Of a stretch of DNA of 64,000 bases, positions 44,638 to 53,029 are shown piece by piece. Positions within the stretch are counted from its first letter, which is position 1; the number at the start of each line of letters is the position of its first letter. The DNA lies in assembly GCA_050187415.1 (NCBI GenBank), contig JBFWXN010000011.1, positions 1 through 64,000 on the forward strand, in the 5' to 3' direction. The translations under genes were made by a program, and so were the position numbers. The notes below the pieces were generated by a model. The model saw nothing but the letters and a program-made list of their open reading frames with translations, did no database searches and was not told the DNA's origin. Source of the stretch: Ga0077555 sp050187415. GTDB taxonomy: Bacteria; Pseudomonadota; Alphaproteobacteria; Rhizobiales; Hyphomicrobiaceae.

Positions 44638-45663
44638 TCACACGGCGACAGCGAGGTCGTCAGCGAACCGGTCGATCGTATCCGCCTCCGTGTCCCATGC
44701 ACACATCAGGCGGCAGCCGGTGTCGCCGAGGAACGTATAGAAGCGCCATCCCTTGGCTCGAACGGCGGCCTGAACGGCAACCGGGATGTCGGCGAACACG
44801 GCATTGACGTCGACGGGATAGAGCAGCCGCACCCCCGCGATATCCTTCAAACGGCCGGCCAGCCGCCTGGCCATGCTATTGGCATGGTGCGCGTTTCGCA
44901 GCCAGGCGTCGTTCTCGAGCAAAGCGCACCACGGCGCCGCGACGAAACGCATCTTCGAGGCGAGTTGCCCCGTCTGCTTGACACGCCAGGCGAAGGCATC
45001 AGCGAGCGCTGTGTCGAAAAAAACGATCGCCTCACCGTTGGCGAGACCGTTCTTGGTCGCCCCGAACGAGAGCACGTCGATACCGGCACGCCACGCGAGT
45101 TCGGCCGGCCGGCACCCGAGCGTGGCGACGGCATTGGCGAAGCGGGCACCGTCCATGTGCACCTTGAGCCCAAACTGGCGTGCGGTGGCAGTCAGGGCCC
45201 TGATCTCGCCGACCGAGTAGACGGTGCCGAGCTCCGTCGACTGCGTGAGCGACAGCACGCGCGCCTTCACGTGATGGAAGCCTTCATAGCGCGTCGCCAG
45301 CCGGCTTACCGCCTCGGGCGTGAGCTTGGCGTCGGACGTATCGGCAGTCAGCAACTTGGCGCCGCCCGTGAAGAACTCGGGCGCGGCCGCCTCGTCCGTC
45401 TCGATGTGCGACAGCGCGTGGCAGATGGTGGCCTCGAACGGCCGGCACAGCGCGGTGAGCGCCAGCGCGTTGGCGGATGTGCCGTTGAAGACGAGAAAGG
45501 TGTCGCAGGCGTCCGTCTCGAACAGCGCCCGCATGCGATGTCGCAGTTCGGCGGTCCATCGGTCCTCGCCGTAAGACGGCTCGTGGCCCGTGTTGGCCGC
45601 TGCCATTGCAGCGAGCGCCTCAGGGCAAATGCCGGCCTGATTGTCGGATGCGAACTGTTGCAT
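44638..45663 (-). CDS. Low-specificity L-threonine aldolase family protein
   Basis: PLP enzyme of 341 residues. The family cleaves L-threonine/allo-threonine to glycine and acetaldehyde. It has FASDNQAGICPEAL at the N-terminus, YGEDRWT, FNGTSANALAL, VHMDGARFANAV with the PLP-contacting Asp, and SFGATKNGL with the Schiff-base Lys. The ATG at 45663 fits; the frame is open to 45828 without similarity. It is followed upstream by the RND/MMPL exporter gene on the same strand, 38 bases away. Confidence 0.9.
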   Translation of the reverse strand: MQQFASDNQAGICPEALAAMAAANTGHEPSYGEDRWTAELRHRMRALFETDACDTFLVFNGTSANALALTALCRPFEATICHALSHIETDEAAAPEFFTGGAKLLTADTSDAKLTPEAVSRLATRYEGFHHVKARVLSLTQSTELGTVYSVGEIRALTATARQFGLKVHMDGARFANAVATLGCRPAELAWRAGIDVLSFGATKNGLANGEAIVFFDTALADAFAWRVKQTGQLASKMRFVAAPWCALLENDAWLRNAHHANSMARRLAGRLKDIAGVRLLYPVDVNAVFADIPVAVQAAVRAKGWRFYTFLGDTGCRLMCAWDTEADTIDRFADDLAVAV

Positions 45664-45701
45664 GGCGATCGCTGCTCCCTGCCGGCTCACGTTCGAACAA
45701 G

Positions 45702-48062
45702 CTAGGAGGAAGGACGCGCGACCGCCACAGCCTCGGTCGATGTCGGCCGATAGGGATACGTACGCCGGAAGAGGGCAATGGTCGCCGGCAGGATCACGAG
45801 CTGGCCGATCAGCGAGGCGAACAGGCAAAGGCCCGCCAGCCGCCCGAAGAGCCGCAGCGACGGCAGATGCGATAGAATCGTGACGCCGAGACCGAGCGCC
45901 AGGACCACGGTGGTCAGCACGACCGCCGGACCGATGTGATGCACGCTTCGGATGAGGGCATCATGGGCGCCCTTCGAGCCGGGCCGCGCTTCTTCCAGGC
46001 GGAATCGATTGAGGAAGTGGATCGTCGAGTCTATGGCCAGCGAAAAGGCCACCGTAATGCCGACGATCGAGGCGAACTGTAGTCCTTCACCCGACCAATG
46101 CAGGATCGCTCCCGTCACGAAAATCGGGAACAGCGACGGTAGCACGCTCGTGACGCCGGCAAGCACCGAACGGAGCGCCAGCCCGAGAAAAATGAAGATC
46201 ACGAACATATCGCCGACCAGCCCCCAGTTGAGCTCGCCGATCAACCGCGCCGAGTTGCGTGCGGCGATGGCTGGCAGGCCGGTGACGGAAATCTCGTAGC
46301 CGGGATGCGCTTTGCGGACCTGATCGAGCGCGCGATCCACCTTCTCGACCACGGGCAGGATCTCGCTGGCATCGACGTCGGGGAGACGCCCGGTCACGAG
46401 CACCGATTTCTCGTCCTCCGAGATGAAGCGGCGCACGAGGTACTTCGGCAGCACCTTGACGTAGCTCTGTACGGTTTCGATGCGCGTATCGCCCGCTTCT
46501 GCAAGCCAGCGGCGAAGGCTATCGAGCGACCACACGTTGCCGAGACCAGCCGTCTTCTCGAGCACGCGGTGCGCGCCCGCGATCACGTCGAGCGTCTTTG
46601 GATCGTAGAGGCTGGCAGGGCCGTGCCAACGGATCATGATATGCACCGGATTGGCGCCGGTGAGCTTCGCGTCGAGCCGGCCGGTCGCGGCCAGCGCCTG
46701 CTCCTTGTCCGGCACCTGATCGGCGAGCCGGTATTGAGGCACGAGCTGCGTATAGGCATATCCGCAGCCGACGACGGCGGCGACGCTCAACACCGACCAT
46801 GTCAGCGGCGCTGAAATGACCACCCGCACGATGCGTTCCGTCACACCCCCCAGAATGCCAATGCCACCGTCCTGGTTCGGCTCGACATCGCCCCGAGGCG
46901 CCTTTTCGCGCCTGATGAGAAGTGCGGCAAGGGTCGGCACCACGACACCGACGGCCAGATAGGAGATGGCGACGGCCAGCAGGGCAGCGGTACCGAATGT
47001 CCGGATGAGCGCACTCTCGGCAAACGAGAAAGATACCAACGCGAGTGCCGCGTTCATGGCCGTCAGAAGACATGCGGGCGCAACGTCCAGAATAGCGTTG
47101 CGGGCCGCCGTCACGCGATCCGCGCCGCTCATGATGTCGCGACGGATCGAGAAGACGAGGTGCATCGAATCGGAAAAACCCGAAACGAGGATCAGCGGCG
47201 TGATGACATTGATGAAGAGGTTGAGCCGGTAGTCCAGCCAGCCAATGGTTCCGAGCGTCCAGAGAATGGCAATCGACGGCCCGGCGATGGCGATGAGCGT
47301 CAGCGAGATGCGCCTGAAGAACAGGTAGGCAATCGCCGCCCCGAGCAAGAAGCCGAGACCATTGTAAACGAGGCGATCGCGCTCGACCGCGTTGCGGATT
47401 TCAAGTTGCATGACCGGCGCACCGGTCAATTGCACCTTGAGGCCGGTCCCTTCGAGCCCTTTTTGGGCGGTATCGCGAATGCCGCCGATCACGGCTGCTG
47501 CCCCGAGCCTCTCGACGGTCGCCCGATCCAGCGAGATCACGGCGAGCGCAAGAGTGCCGTCGTCAGACAGAAACTTGCCTGCCACGATCTCGTTGCTTCG
47601 CAGCGATTTGATCATCTCGTCGTAGGCCGCGCCCTGCGGCAGCTCGTCGGGAACGACCGGCGGCGCGTAGCCGCTGGCATCCGGTTTGCCACGTGCCGAC
47701 AGCATCGAGATGAGGCCGTTCACGCCTTCCGACAGCTGCAAGTCGACCATTGTCGAATTGACGGCTGCCAGTCTGTCACGCTTGAGCAAATTCGCTCCCT
47801 CGACGACGACGAGGACGTCGTACTCGCTCGACGGGAACAGGCGATCGATGGCTTCGTATTGATGAAATTCGGGGGTATCGGTTCGAAATAGCTCCGACAG
47901 ACTGTCATCGACCTTGATCCGCATCACACCGAGCACGGCGAGACCCGAAAGAACGACGATGAGCAAGGCCGAAAGCCAAGGGGCCCTGAGCGCAACGAGG
48001 CCTAACCTCTCCAGCCCGAACGTGAATGCAAATCTGCGGCGCGGCTCGTCGGCCTCAGACAT
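45702..48062 (-). CDS. RND/MMPL family exporter
   Basis: Large inner membrane protein of 786 residues. Two halves each contain one N-terminal membrane helix, a periplasmic loop and a cluster of five helices (about 215-395 and 600-780). The sterol-sensing-like core LVSGFSDSMHLVFSIRRD and a matching second core TVAFSLAIDSTIHFLNRFR carry the Asp residues expected for proton relay. Relatives move hopanoids or other lipids to the outer membrane, or unknown lipids. No hopanoid synthesis genes are nearby, so the cargo is unknown. ATG 48062 follows GGGGGGA. Confidence 0.88.
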   Translation of the reverse strand: MSEADEPRRRFAFTFGLERLGLVALRAPWLSALLIVVLSGLAVLGVMRIKVDDSLSELFRTDTPEFHQYEAIDRLFPSSEYDVLVVVEGANLLKRDRLAAVNSTMVDLQLSEGVNGLISMLSARGKPDASGYAPPVVPDELPQGAAYDEMIKSLRSNEIVAGKFLSDDGTLALAVISLDRATVERLGAAAVIGGIRDTAQKGLEGTGLKVQLTGAPVMQLEIRNAVERDRLVYNGLGFLLGAAIAYLFFRRISLTLIAIAGPSIAILWTLGTIGWLDYRLNLFINVITPLILVSGFSDSMHLVFSIRRDIMSGADRVTAARNAILDVAPACLLTAMNAALALVSFSFAESALIRTFGTAALLAVAISYLAVGVVVPTLAALLIRREKAPRGDVEPNQDGGIGILGGVTERIVRVVISAPLTWSVLSVAAVVGCGYAYTQLVPQYRLADQVPDKEQALAATGRLDAKLTGANPVHIMIRWHGPASLYDPKTLDVIAGAHRVLEKTAGLGNVWSLDSLRRWLAEAGDTRIETVQSYVKVLPKYLVRRFISEDEKSVLVTGRLPDVDASEILPVVEKVDRALDQVRKAHPGYEISVTGLPAIAARNSARLIGELNWGLVGDMFVIFIFLGLALRSVLAGVTSVLPSLFPIFVTGAILHWSGEGLQFASIVGITVAFSLAIDSTIHFLNRFRLEEARPGSKGAHDALIRSVHHIGPAVVLTTVVLALGLGVTILSHLPSLRLFGRLAGLCLFASLIGQLVILPATIALFRRTYPYRPTSTEAVAVARPSS

Positions 48063-48320
48063 CGATCCCCCCGCCCCCGCTCCCCGCTTCTGTGAATGCC
48101 AGGTGCGGCATGATGGCCTGCCCTTCGGCGAGCCCCGCGACTCACGCTTCCCCCGGCGGACACTGCATCGCTCACGCCGCGACCGCAAGCTCCACCGCGC
48201 CCACCGTCACGCGGCGCCTGACTGTCGCCGGCGGGTTCCGAGGTCGAGAACGCTCGACCTCACGCACCCCATCGCCTAACTCGTCGCAGATCAGCACGCA
48301 TCAAATCGCTGGAGATCCAC

Positions 48321-48548
48321 TTGGCCGACAAATCCCTCGATGCGCGTCATTTAAAATGCCCGTTCCCGATCCTCATGGCGACCAAGGCCATGAAGGAGGT
48401 ACCCGTGGGCGGCACGCTGGAAGTGCTGGCCACGGACCCGGGCTCGGAGGGCGATTTCGAGGCATTCTGTCGCGTCAGCCAGCATAGCTTGCTCGACCAG
48501 ACCGAGACCGCGGGCGTGTTCCGGTTCCTGATCCGCCGCGGACGGTAG
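48321..48548 (+). CDS. TusA/SirA-like sulfurtransferase, TTG start
   Basis: Small protein of 75 residues. The hallmark is KCPFPILMATKAM, in which the family CPxP motif holds the sulfur-carrying Cys. TDPGSEGDFEAFC and a C-terminal FRFLIRR strand complete the two-layer fold. The family relays persulfide sulfur, for example for tRNA thiolation or molybdenum cofactor synthesis. The reading frame starts at a TTG with GGAG about eight bases before it, and no ATG fits. moaC and moeA lie 2 kb away, which may or may not be meaningful. Confidence 0.85.
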   Translation: MADKSLDARHLKCPFPILMATKAMKEVPVGGTLEVLATDPGSEGDFEAFCRVSQHSLLDQTETAGVFRFLIRRGR

Positions 48549-48579
48549 GAAGGGCTGCGGCGGCCCTGCCGACAGCAAC

Positions 48580-49395
48580 CTATCCGTTGAAGTTCGGCTT
48601 GCGTTTGCTGAGGAACGCCTCGACGCCTTCCTCGAACTCGGCCGATCCGAAAGCCACCGTCTGGGCCATCGCCTCACGCTCGAAGAAGTCTTCGACGCTC
48701 GCCTCGTAGGCGCGCTTCATCATGACCTTCGACATGCTGAGCATCGCGGTCGGGCCGTTGGCGATCTCGTGAGCAGCGGCAAGGGCCTCGTCCATGAGCT
48801 TCTCGGGCGCGACGCAGCGGTTGGCGAGGCCGATCTGGACCGCTTCGGCCGCCGAATAGCGCCGGTTGAGCAGGATCATCTCTTTCGCCCGCAGACTGCC
48901 GATCGCCCACGGCAAGGTCTGCAGAACACCGACATCCGGCAACACGCCGAGCTTCGAATAGGCGCTGAGGAAATAGGCGCTTTCGGACGCGATCACGATG
49001 TCCGCGAGCAACGCAAGCGCCAGCCCGCCTCCGACCGCGGCGCCGTTGACCGCTGCCACCACCGGCTTGTCGGCATCGAGCAATGCCCGCGCCCAACTGT
49101 GTACCGAGCGCATGCGGTTGCGAACTGCCGGTGCCTTGCGGGCCGCAGGGTCCTGCATGGCCCGGATATCGCCCCCCGCGCAGAAGGCATTGCCCGTTCC
49201 CGTGAGGAGAAGGACGCGCACCTCTCGGTCCGCCAGCAGCTTCGGCACGTTCTCGTCGAGGCCGGCCTTGATCGCCGGCGACAGCGCGTTCATGCATGAC
49301 GGATCGTCCAGCCTCACAACCGCGACCGCCCCGTGCCGTTCGACTTTGACTGCTTTGTCGATCTCAACAGCTTTCCCCACCTTAACCGACTGCAT
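48580..49395 (-). CDS. Enoyl-CoA hydratase/isomerase family protein (crotonase)
   Basis: Crotonase-fold protein of 271 residues. It has the oxyanion-hole stretch GNAFCAGGDIRAM and VNGAAVGGGLALALLADIVIAS. One catalytic-acid position lies in SKLGVLPDVG, where Asp may replace the second Glu. The C-terminus with FLSKRKPNFNG is typical. Substrate unknown. It diverges from trpC across 137 bases. Confidence 0.9.
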   Translation of the reverse strand: MQSVKVGKAVEIDKAVKVERHGAVAVVRLDDPSCMNALSPAIKAGLDENVPKLLADREVRVLLLTGTGNAFCAGGDIRAMQDPAARKAPAVRNRMRSVHSWARALLDADKPVVAAVNGAAVGGGLALALLADIVIASESAYFLSAYSKLGVLPDVGVLQTLPWAIGSLRAKEMILLNRRYSAAEAVQIGLANRCVAPEKLMDEALAAAHEIANGPTAMLSMSKVMMKRAYEASVEDFFEREAMAQTVAFGSAEFEEGVEAFLSKRKPNFNG

Positions 49396-49532
49396 GGCGC
49401 TCCTCCGGTTTGTCTGCCGTCGTTAACCGCCATATTGCGCGTAGTGGCTCATCTGTGTCGAGTTTCCCCGTCAGGCATGGCGCCATCGGCCGGGCGGGCG
49501 TATATACCGACCACAACAACACACGCCGGATC

Positions 49533-50333
49533 ATGACCGACACACCCGACATTCTCGCCCGGATCACGCGCTACAAGCTCGAAGAGATCGCGCGTGCGAA
49601 AGCCGAGCGCCCAATCGCCGCCATCGAGGAAGCTGCGCGGCGCGCCCCTCCTGTGCGCCCCTTCGCGGGCGCTCTGGAGCATCACATGCGCGAGGGCTTC
49701 GCGCTGATCGCAGAGATCAAGAAGGCAAGCCCGTCAAAAGGTCTCATACGCGCGAATTTCGATCCTCCGGGACTGGCCGAGGCCTATGCACAAGGTGGTG
49801 CCGCGTGCCTCTCGGTGCTGACCGATGCGCCGTCATTCCAAGGATCTCCGGCCTTTCTCGAAGCAGCCCGACGGGCGACCCGCCTGCCGACGCTGCGCAA
49901 GGACTTCATGCTCGACACCTACCAGGTGGCCGAAGCCCGTGCCTGGGGTGCCGACTGCATCCTCATCATTCTCGCCCAGGTCGATGACAAGACGGCCTTG
50001 AGTCTCGCCGGTGCCGCTCGCTCGTGGAACATGGATGCCATTGCCGAGGTGCATGACGAGCAGGAGCTGGAACGCGCTCTTCGCCTGCCCTGTCGCCTGA
50101 TTGGCATCAACAACCGCAACCTGCGCACCTTCGCGACGGCGCTCGAGACCACCGAGCGGCTGACGCCGCTCGTGCCGAAGGACCGGGTCGTCATCGGGGA
50201 AAGCGGCATCTCCAGCCATGCCGACCTGGTTCGCTTGGCTGAAGCGGGCGTCCGATCCTTCCTGGTCGGCGAAAGCCTGATGCGGCAGGAGGACGTCGCT
50301 GCTGCGACGCGCCGACTGCTGACCGGTGCGTAA
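49533..50333 (+). CDS. trpC: Indole-3-glycerol phosphate synthase
   Basis: TrpC, 266 residues, closes the indole ring in tryptophan synthesis. Features are ALIAEIKKASPSKGLI with the catalytic Lys, LRKDFMLDTYQV, IGINNRNLRTF and VIGESGIS with the phosphate-binding loop. The ATG at 49533 is chosen; the frame is open to 49410 without similarity. It heads the conserved rhizobial run trpC-moaC-moeA-lexA. Confidence 0.96.
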   Translation: MTDTPDILARITRYKLEEIARAKAERPIAAIEEAARRAPPVRPFAGALEHHMREGFALIAEIKKASPSKGLIRANFDPPGLAEAYAQGGAACLSVLTDAPSFQGSPAFLEAARRATRLPTLRKDFMLDTYQVAEARAWGADCILIILAQVDDKTALSLAGAARSWNMDAIAEVHDEQELERALRLPCRLIGINNRNLRTFATALETTERLTPLVPKDRVVIGESGISSHADLVRLAEAGVRSFLVGESLMRQEDVAAATRRLLTGA

Positions 50334-50358
50334 GAGATTCCTCGAGGCAGCCATCGAC

Positions 50359-50850
50359 ATGAGCGAGCTCACCCACCTGAACGACCAAGGCGAGGCCCGG
50401 ATGGTCGATGTCTCCGGGAAAGACGTGACGCACCGCACGGCTCGGGCGGAAGGCTTCGTCGCGATGTCGCCCGAGACCCTCGCACTGGCCGGATCGGGTG
50501 CGGCCAGGAAAGGCGACGTGCTGGCGACGGCGCGAATTGCCGGGATCATGGCCGCAAAGCGCACTCACGAGTTGATCCCTCTGTGCCATCCCCTACTGAT
50601 CAGCAAGGTTACGGTCGATCTCGCGCCATCGGATGCGCCGACCGGCATCTCGGTCCGGGCGGAAGTGCGCGTCTCCGGCCAGACCGGTGTCGAAATGGAA
50701 GCATTGACCGCGGTGTCCATTGCCTGCCTGACCGTCTACGACATGCTGAAAGCAGCCGACAAGGGCATGGTCATCGGCCCCGTGCGGCTGATTGAAAAAA
50801 CGGGTGGGCGCTCCGGCACATGGCGCGCCGCGGCCGGCTCGCAGGATTGA
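50359..50850 (+). CDS. moaC: Cyclic pyranopterin monophosphate synthase
   Basis: MoaC, 163 residues, completes the first step of molybdenum cofactor synthesis after MoaA. It has the family core KRTHELIPLCHPLLISKV with the active-site His/Lys, EMEALTAVS-type TGVEMEALTAVSIACLTVYDM and DKGMVIGPVRLIEKTGG. A GTG at 50326 is also in frame and would overlap trpC; ATG 50359 matches family starts. moeA follows six bases later. Confidence 0.96.
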   Translation: MSELTHLNDQGEARMVDVSGKDVTHRTARAEGFVAMSPETLALAGSGAARKGDVLATARIAGIMAAKRTHELIPLCHPLLISKVTVDLAPSDAPTGISVRAEVRVSGQTGVEMEALTAVSIACLTVYDMLKAADKGMVIGPVRLIEKTGGRSGTWRAAAGSQD

Positions 50851-50856
50851 GGTTTC

Positions 50857-52071
50857 ATGTCCGCTTCCGCTCTCACGGTAGACGACGCACGTGCCCGCAT
50901 CCTGCAGAACGCCGAGCCGATCGCGGACGTCCAGCGCCGCGATCTCATAGCCGCACATGGCCAGGTTCTGGCGGAGGCTCTCAACGCGCGCCTGACGCAG
51001 CCACCGTTCCATGCTTCGGCCATGGACGGCTACGCGGTACGGGCGGTGGACCTCGGGCGGCTTCCGGCAGATCTCACGGTGATCGGCGAGGCGGCCGCTG
51101 GGCGCGGCTTCACGGGATCAGTCGGCGCGATGCAGGCGGTGCGCATCTTCACGGGCGCGCCGATTCCGAGCGGCGCCGATGCCATCGTCATCCAGGAAAA
51201 TACGCATCGCGACGGGGAACGGGTGCGCATTCGCGAAGGCACCACGGACATTGAGCACATCCGGCCCCTCGGAGGTGATTTCATGGCCGGCGATGCATTG
51301 CTCCCCGCCGGGCGACGCCTCACTGCGCGCGACATCACGCTGGCAGCCGCCATGGGCTATCCCTCGCTGCCCGTCCGACGTTCGCCCGTGGTTGCGATCC
51401 TTGCCACGGGCGATGAACTGGTGATGCCCGGCATCACGCCCGGGCCCGACCAGATCGTGTGCTCCAATACCTTCGGAATTGCTGGCATGGTGCGGGCGGC
51501 GGGCGGAACGCCGCGTCTGCTCGGAATTGCACGCGACACACGCGAGAGCCTCATTGAGCACCTCGATCACGCCAAGAGTGCCGACATCCTGATCACGGTC
51601 GGCGGTGCCAGTGTCGGCGATCACGATCTCGTCGGTCCCGTGCTCCAATCGCAGGGCATGGCGCTCGATTTCTGGAAGATTGCCATGCGGCCGGGTAGAC
51701 CGCTGATGTATGGCCGTCTCGGCGCCCAGCATGTTCTCGGACTGCCGGGCAATCCGGTGTCGTCGCTGGTGTGCACCAGGCTGTTCGTCATGCCGCTGAT
51801 CCGCGCTCTCCTCGGCCTCGAGCCGGAGCCGGGCCGCCCCATCGAAGGACGGAGTACCGTGCCCCTCGCCGCCAACGGCCCGAGAGCCCACTACATGCGC
51901 GCGACAGTACGCAGAAACGATCGGGGCGTACTCGACGTCACCCCGGTCGCCACTCAGGATTCCTCTTTGATGCGACCTCTCGCCGACGCCGACTGCCTGC
52001 TGGTGCGCCCGATTGCCGGTCCCGCCCTCGCCGCAGGATCTCCCGTTCCCGTGCTGATGATGGATTTCTGA
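50857..52071 (+). CDS. moeA: Molybdopterin molybdotransferase
   Basis: MoeA, 404 residues, inserts molybdate into adenylated molybdopterin. Features are ASAMDGYAVRAVDL near the N-terminus, RIFTGAPIPSGADAIVIQE, ILATGDELV, VGGASVGDHDLV and GLPGNPVSSLV. Translation is likely coupled to moaC (six-base gap). The C-terminal domain IV is complete. Confidence 0.96.
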   Translation: MSASALTVDDARARILQNAEPIADVQRRDLIAAHGQVLAEALNARLTQPPFHASAMDGYAVRAVDLGRLPADLTVIGEAAAGRGFTGSVGAMQAVRIFTGAPIPSGADAIVIQENTHRDGERVRIREGTTDIEHIRPLGGDFMAGDALLPAGRRLTARDITLAAAMGYPSLPVRRSPVVAILATGDELVMPGITPGPDQIVCSNTFGIAGMVRAAGGTPRLLGIARDTRESLIEHLDHAKSADILITVGGASVGDHDLVGPVLQSQGMALDFWKIAMRPGRPLMYGRLGAQHVLGLPGNPVSSLVCTRLFVMPLIRALLGLEPEPGRPIEGRSTVPLAANGPRAHYMRATVRRNDRGVLDVTPVATQDSSLMRPLADADCLLVRPIAGPALAAGSPVPVLMMDF

Positions 52072-52122
52072 CGCTCGCGCCTCGTCGAACCGACGGCCAC
52101 TCGTTGCAAGTTTGCACTTGCG

Positions 52123-52137
52123 GAACACTTGGCGAAC
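52123..52137 (+). promoter_or_regulatory. LexA box upstream of lexA (GAAC-N7-GAAC)
   Basis: Direct repeat GAAC ACTTGGC GAAC, which read on the other strand is GTTC-N7-GTTC, the alphaproteobacterial SOS operator. It lies 74 bases before the lexA ATG, so lexA is probably self-repressed. Confidence 0.8.
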
Positions 52138-52146
52138 CGCTAGCGT

Positions 52147-52161
52147 GTTCTCGGTTTGTAC
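52147..52161 (+). promoter_or_regulatory. Second, imperfect LexA box upstream of lexA (GTTC-N7-GTAC)
   Basis: GTTC TCGGTTT GTAC, one mismatch to GTTC-N7-GTTC, nine bases after the first box and in opposite orientation. Two boxes would allow graded self-control. Confidence 0.55.
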
Positions 52162-52210
52162 ATAACGCGCTTGCGTCTGCTCGGCGTCCGGCCAAACCGC
52201 GGGAGGGGTC

Positions 52211-52921
52211 ATGCTGACGGCAAAACAGAAAGAACTTCTGCTTTACATCCACAAGTGCGTCCAGGAGACCGGCGTGCCGCCCTCGTTCGACGAGATGAAG
52301 GCGGCGCTGGATCTACGGTCCAAATCGGGCATTCACAGGCTGATCACGGCCCTGGAGGAGCGCGGCTTCGTCCGGCGCCTGCCGCACCGGGCCAGGGCTC
52401 TCGAAATTATCAAGCTGCCCGAGGCCTTGAATGACGCTCAGCCGCGTCGGACCGGCTTCACGCCGAGCGTCGTCGTGGGAAATGGCGTGCGCAACGAGGC
52501 ACCCACGCGCCCCGTCGCGCCGGACATCGCCGCCGCCACCGGAATTTCGGTGCCGTTGATGGGACGCATCGCCGCCGGTGTTCCGATCAGCGCCATCCAG
52601 ACGCACTCCAATGACGTCTTCTGCCCCCCCGACATGCTGGGCAAGGGGGAGCATTTCGCTCTCGAGGTCAGGGGCGACTCGATGATCGAAGCCGGCATTC
52701 ACGACGGCGACGTCGTCATCATCCGTCGAACGGATACCGCCGACAGTGGCGATATTGTCGTTGCCCTCGTCGAGAACGAGGAAGCGACGCTGAAGCGACT
52801 TCGAAAGCGGGGCACCGCAATTGCGCTCGAAGCGGCCAACCCCGATCACGAGACGCGCATATTCGGGCCGGAACAGGTCAGTGTGCAAGGCCGGCTCGTC
52901 GGACTGATGCGGCGTTATTGA
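52211..52921 (+). CDS. lexA: SOS repressor LexA
   Basis: LexA, 236 residues. The N-terminal winged helix (about 1-68) has LLLYIHKCVQETGVPPSFDEMK and SKSGIHRLITALEERGF. After a linker, the self-cleavage bond is Ala122-Gly123 in GRIAAGVPI, with catalytic Ser157 (RGDSMIEAGI) and Lys195 (EEATLKRL). RecA filaments trigger cleavage and release of SOS genes. Two LexA-type boxes precede the gene. Confidence 0.97.
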   Translation: MLTAKQKELLLYIHKCVQETGVPPSFDEMKAALDLRSKSGIHRLITALEERGFVRRLPHRARALEIIKLPEALNDAQPRRTGFTPSVVVGNGVRNEAPTRPVAPDIAAATGISVPLMGRIAAGVPISAIQTHSNDVFCPPDMLGKGEHFALEVRGDSMIEAGIHDGDVVIIRRTDTADSGDIVVALVENEEATLKRLRKRGTAIALEAANPDHETRIFGPEQVSVQGRLVGLMRRY

Positions 52922-53029
52922 AGATCACCCGGGCTCGAAATAACGGGCGTCGCGATACGGACCAGGTCCCACATCGGCGGCGTGAGGCCGGGCGATGGCA
53001 TCAACCAGGGCACATCGAGATGAGCCCCT

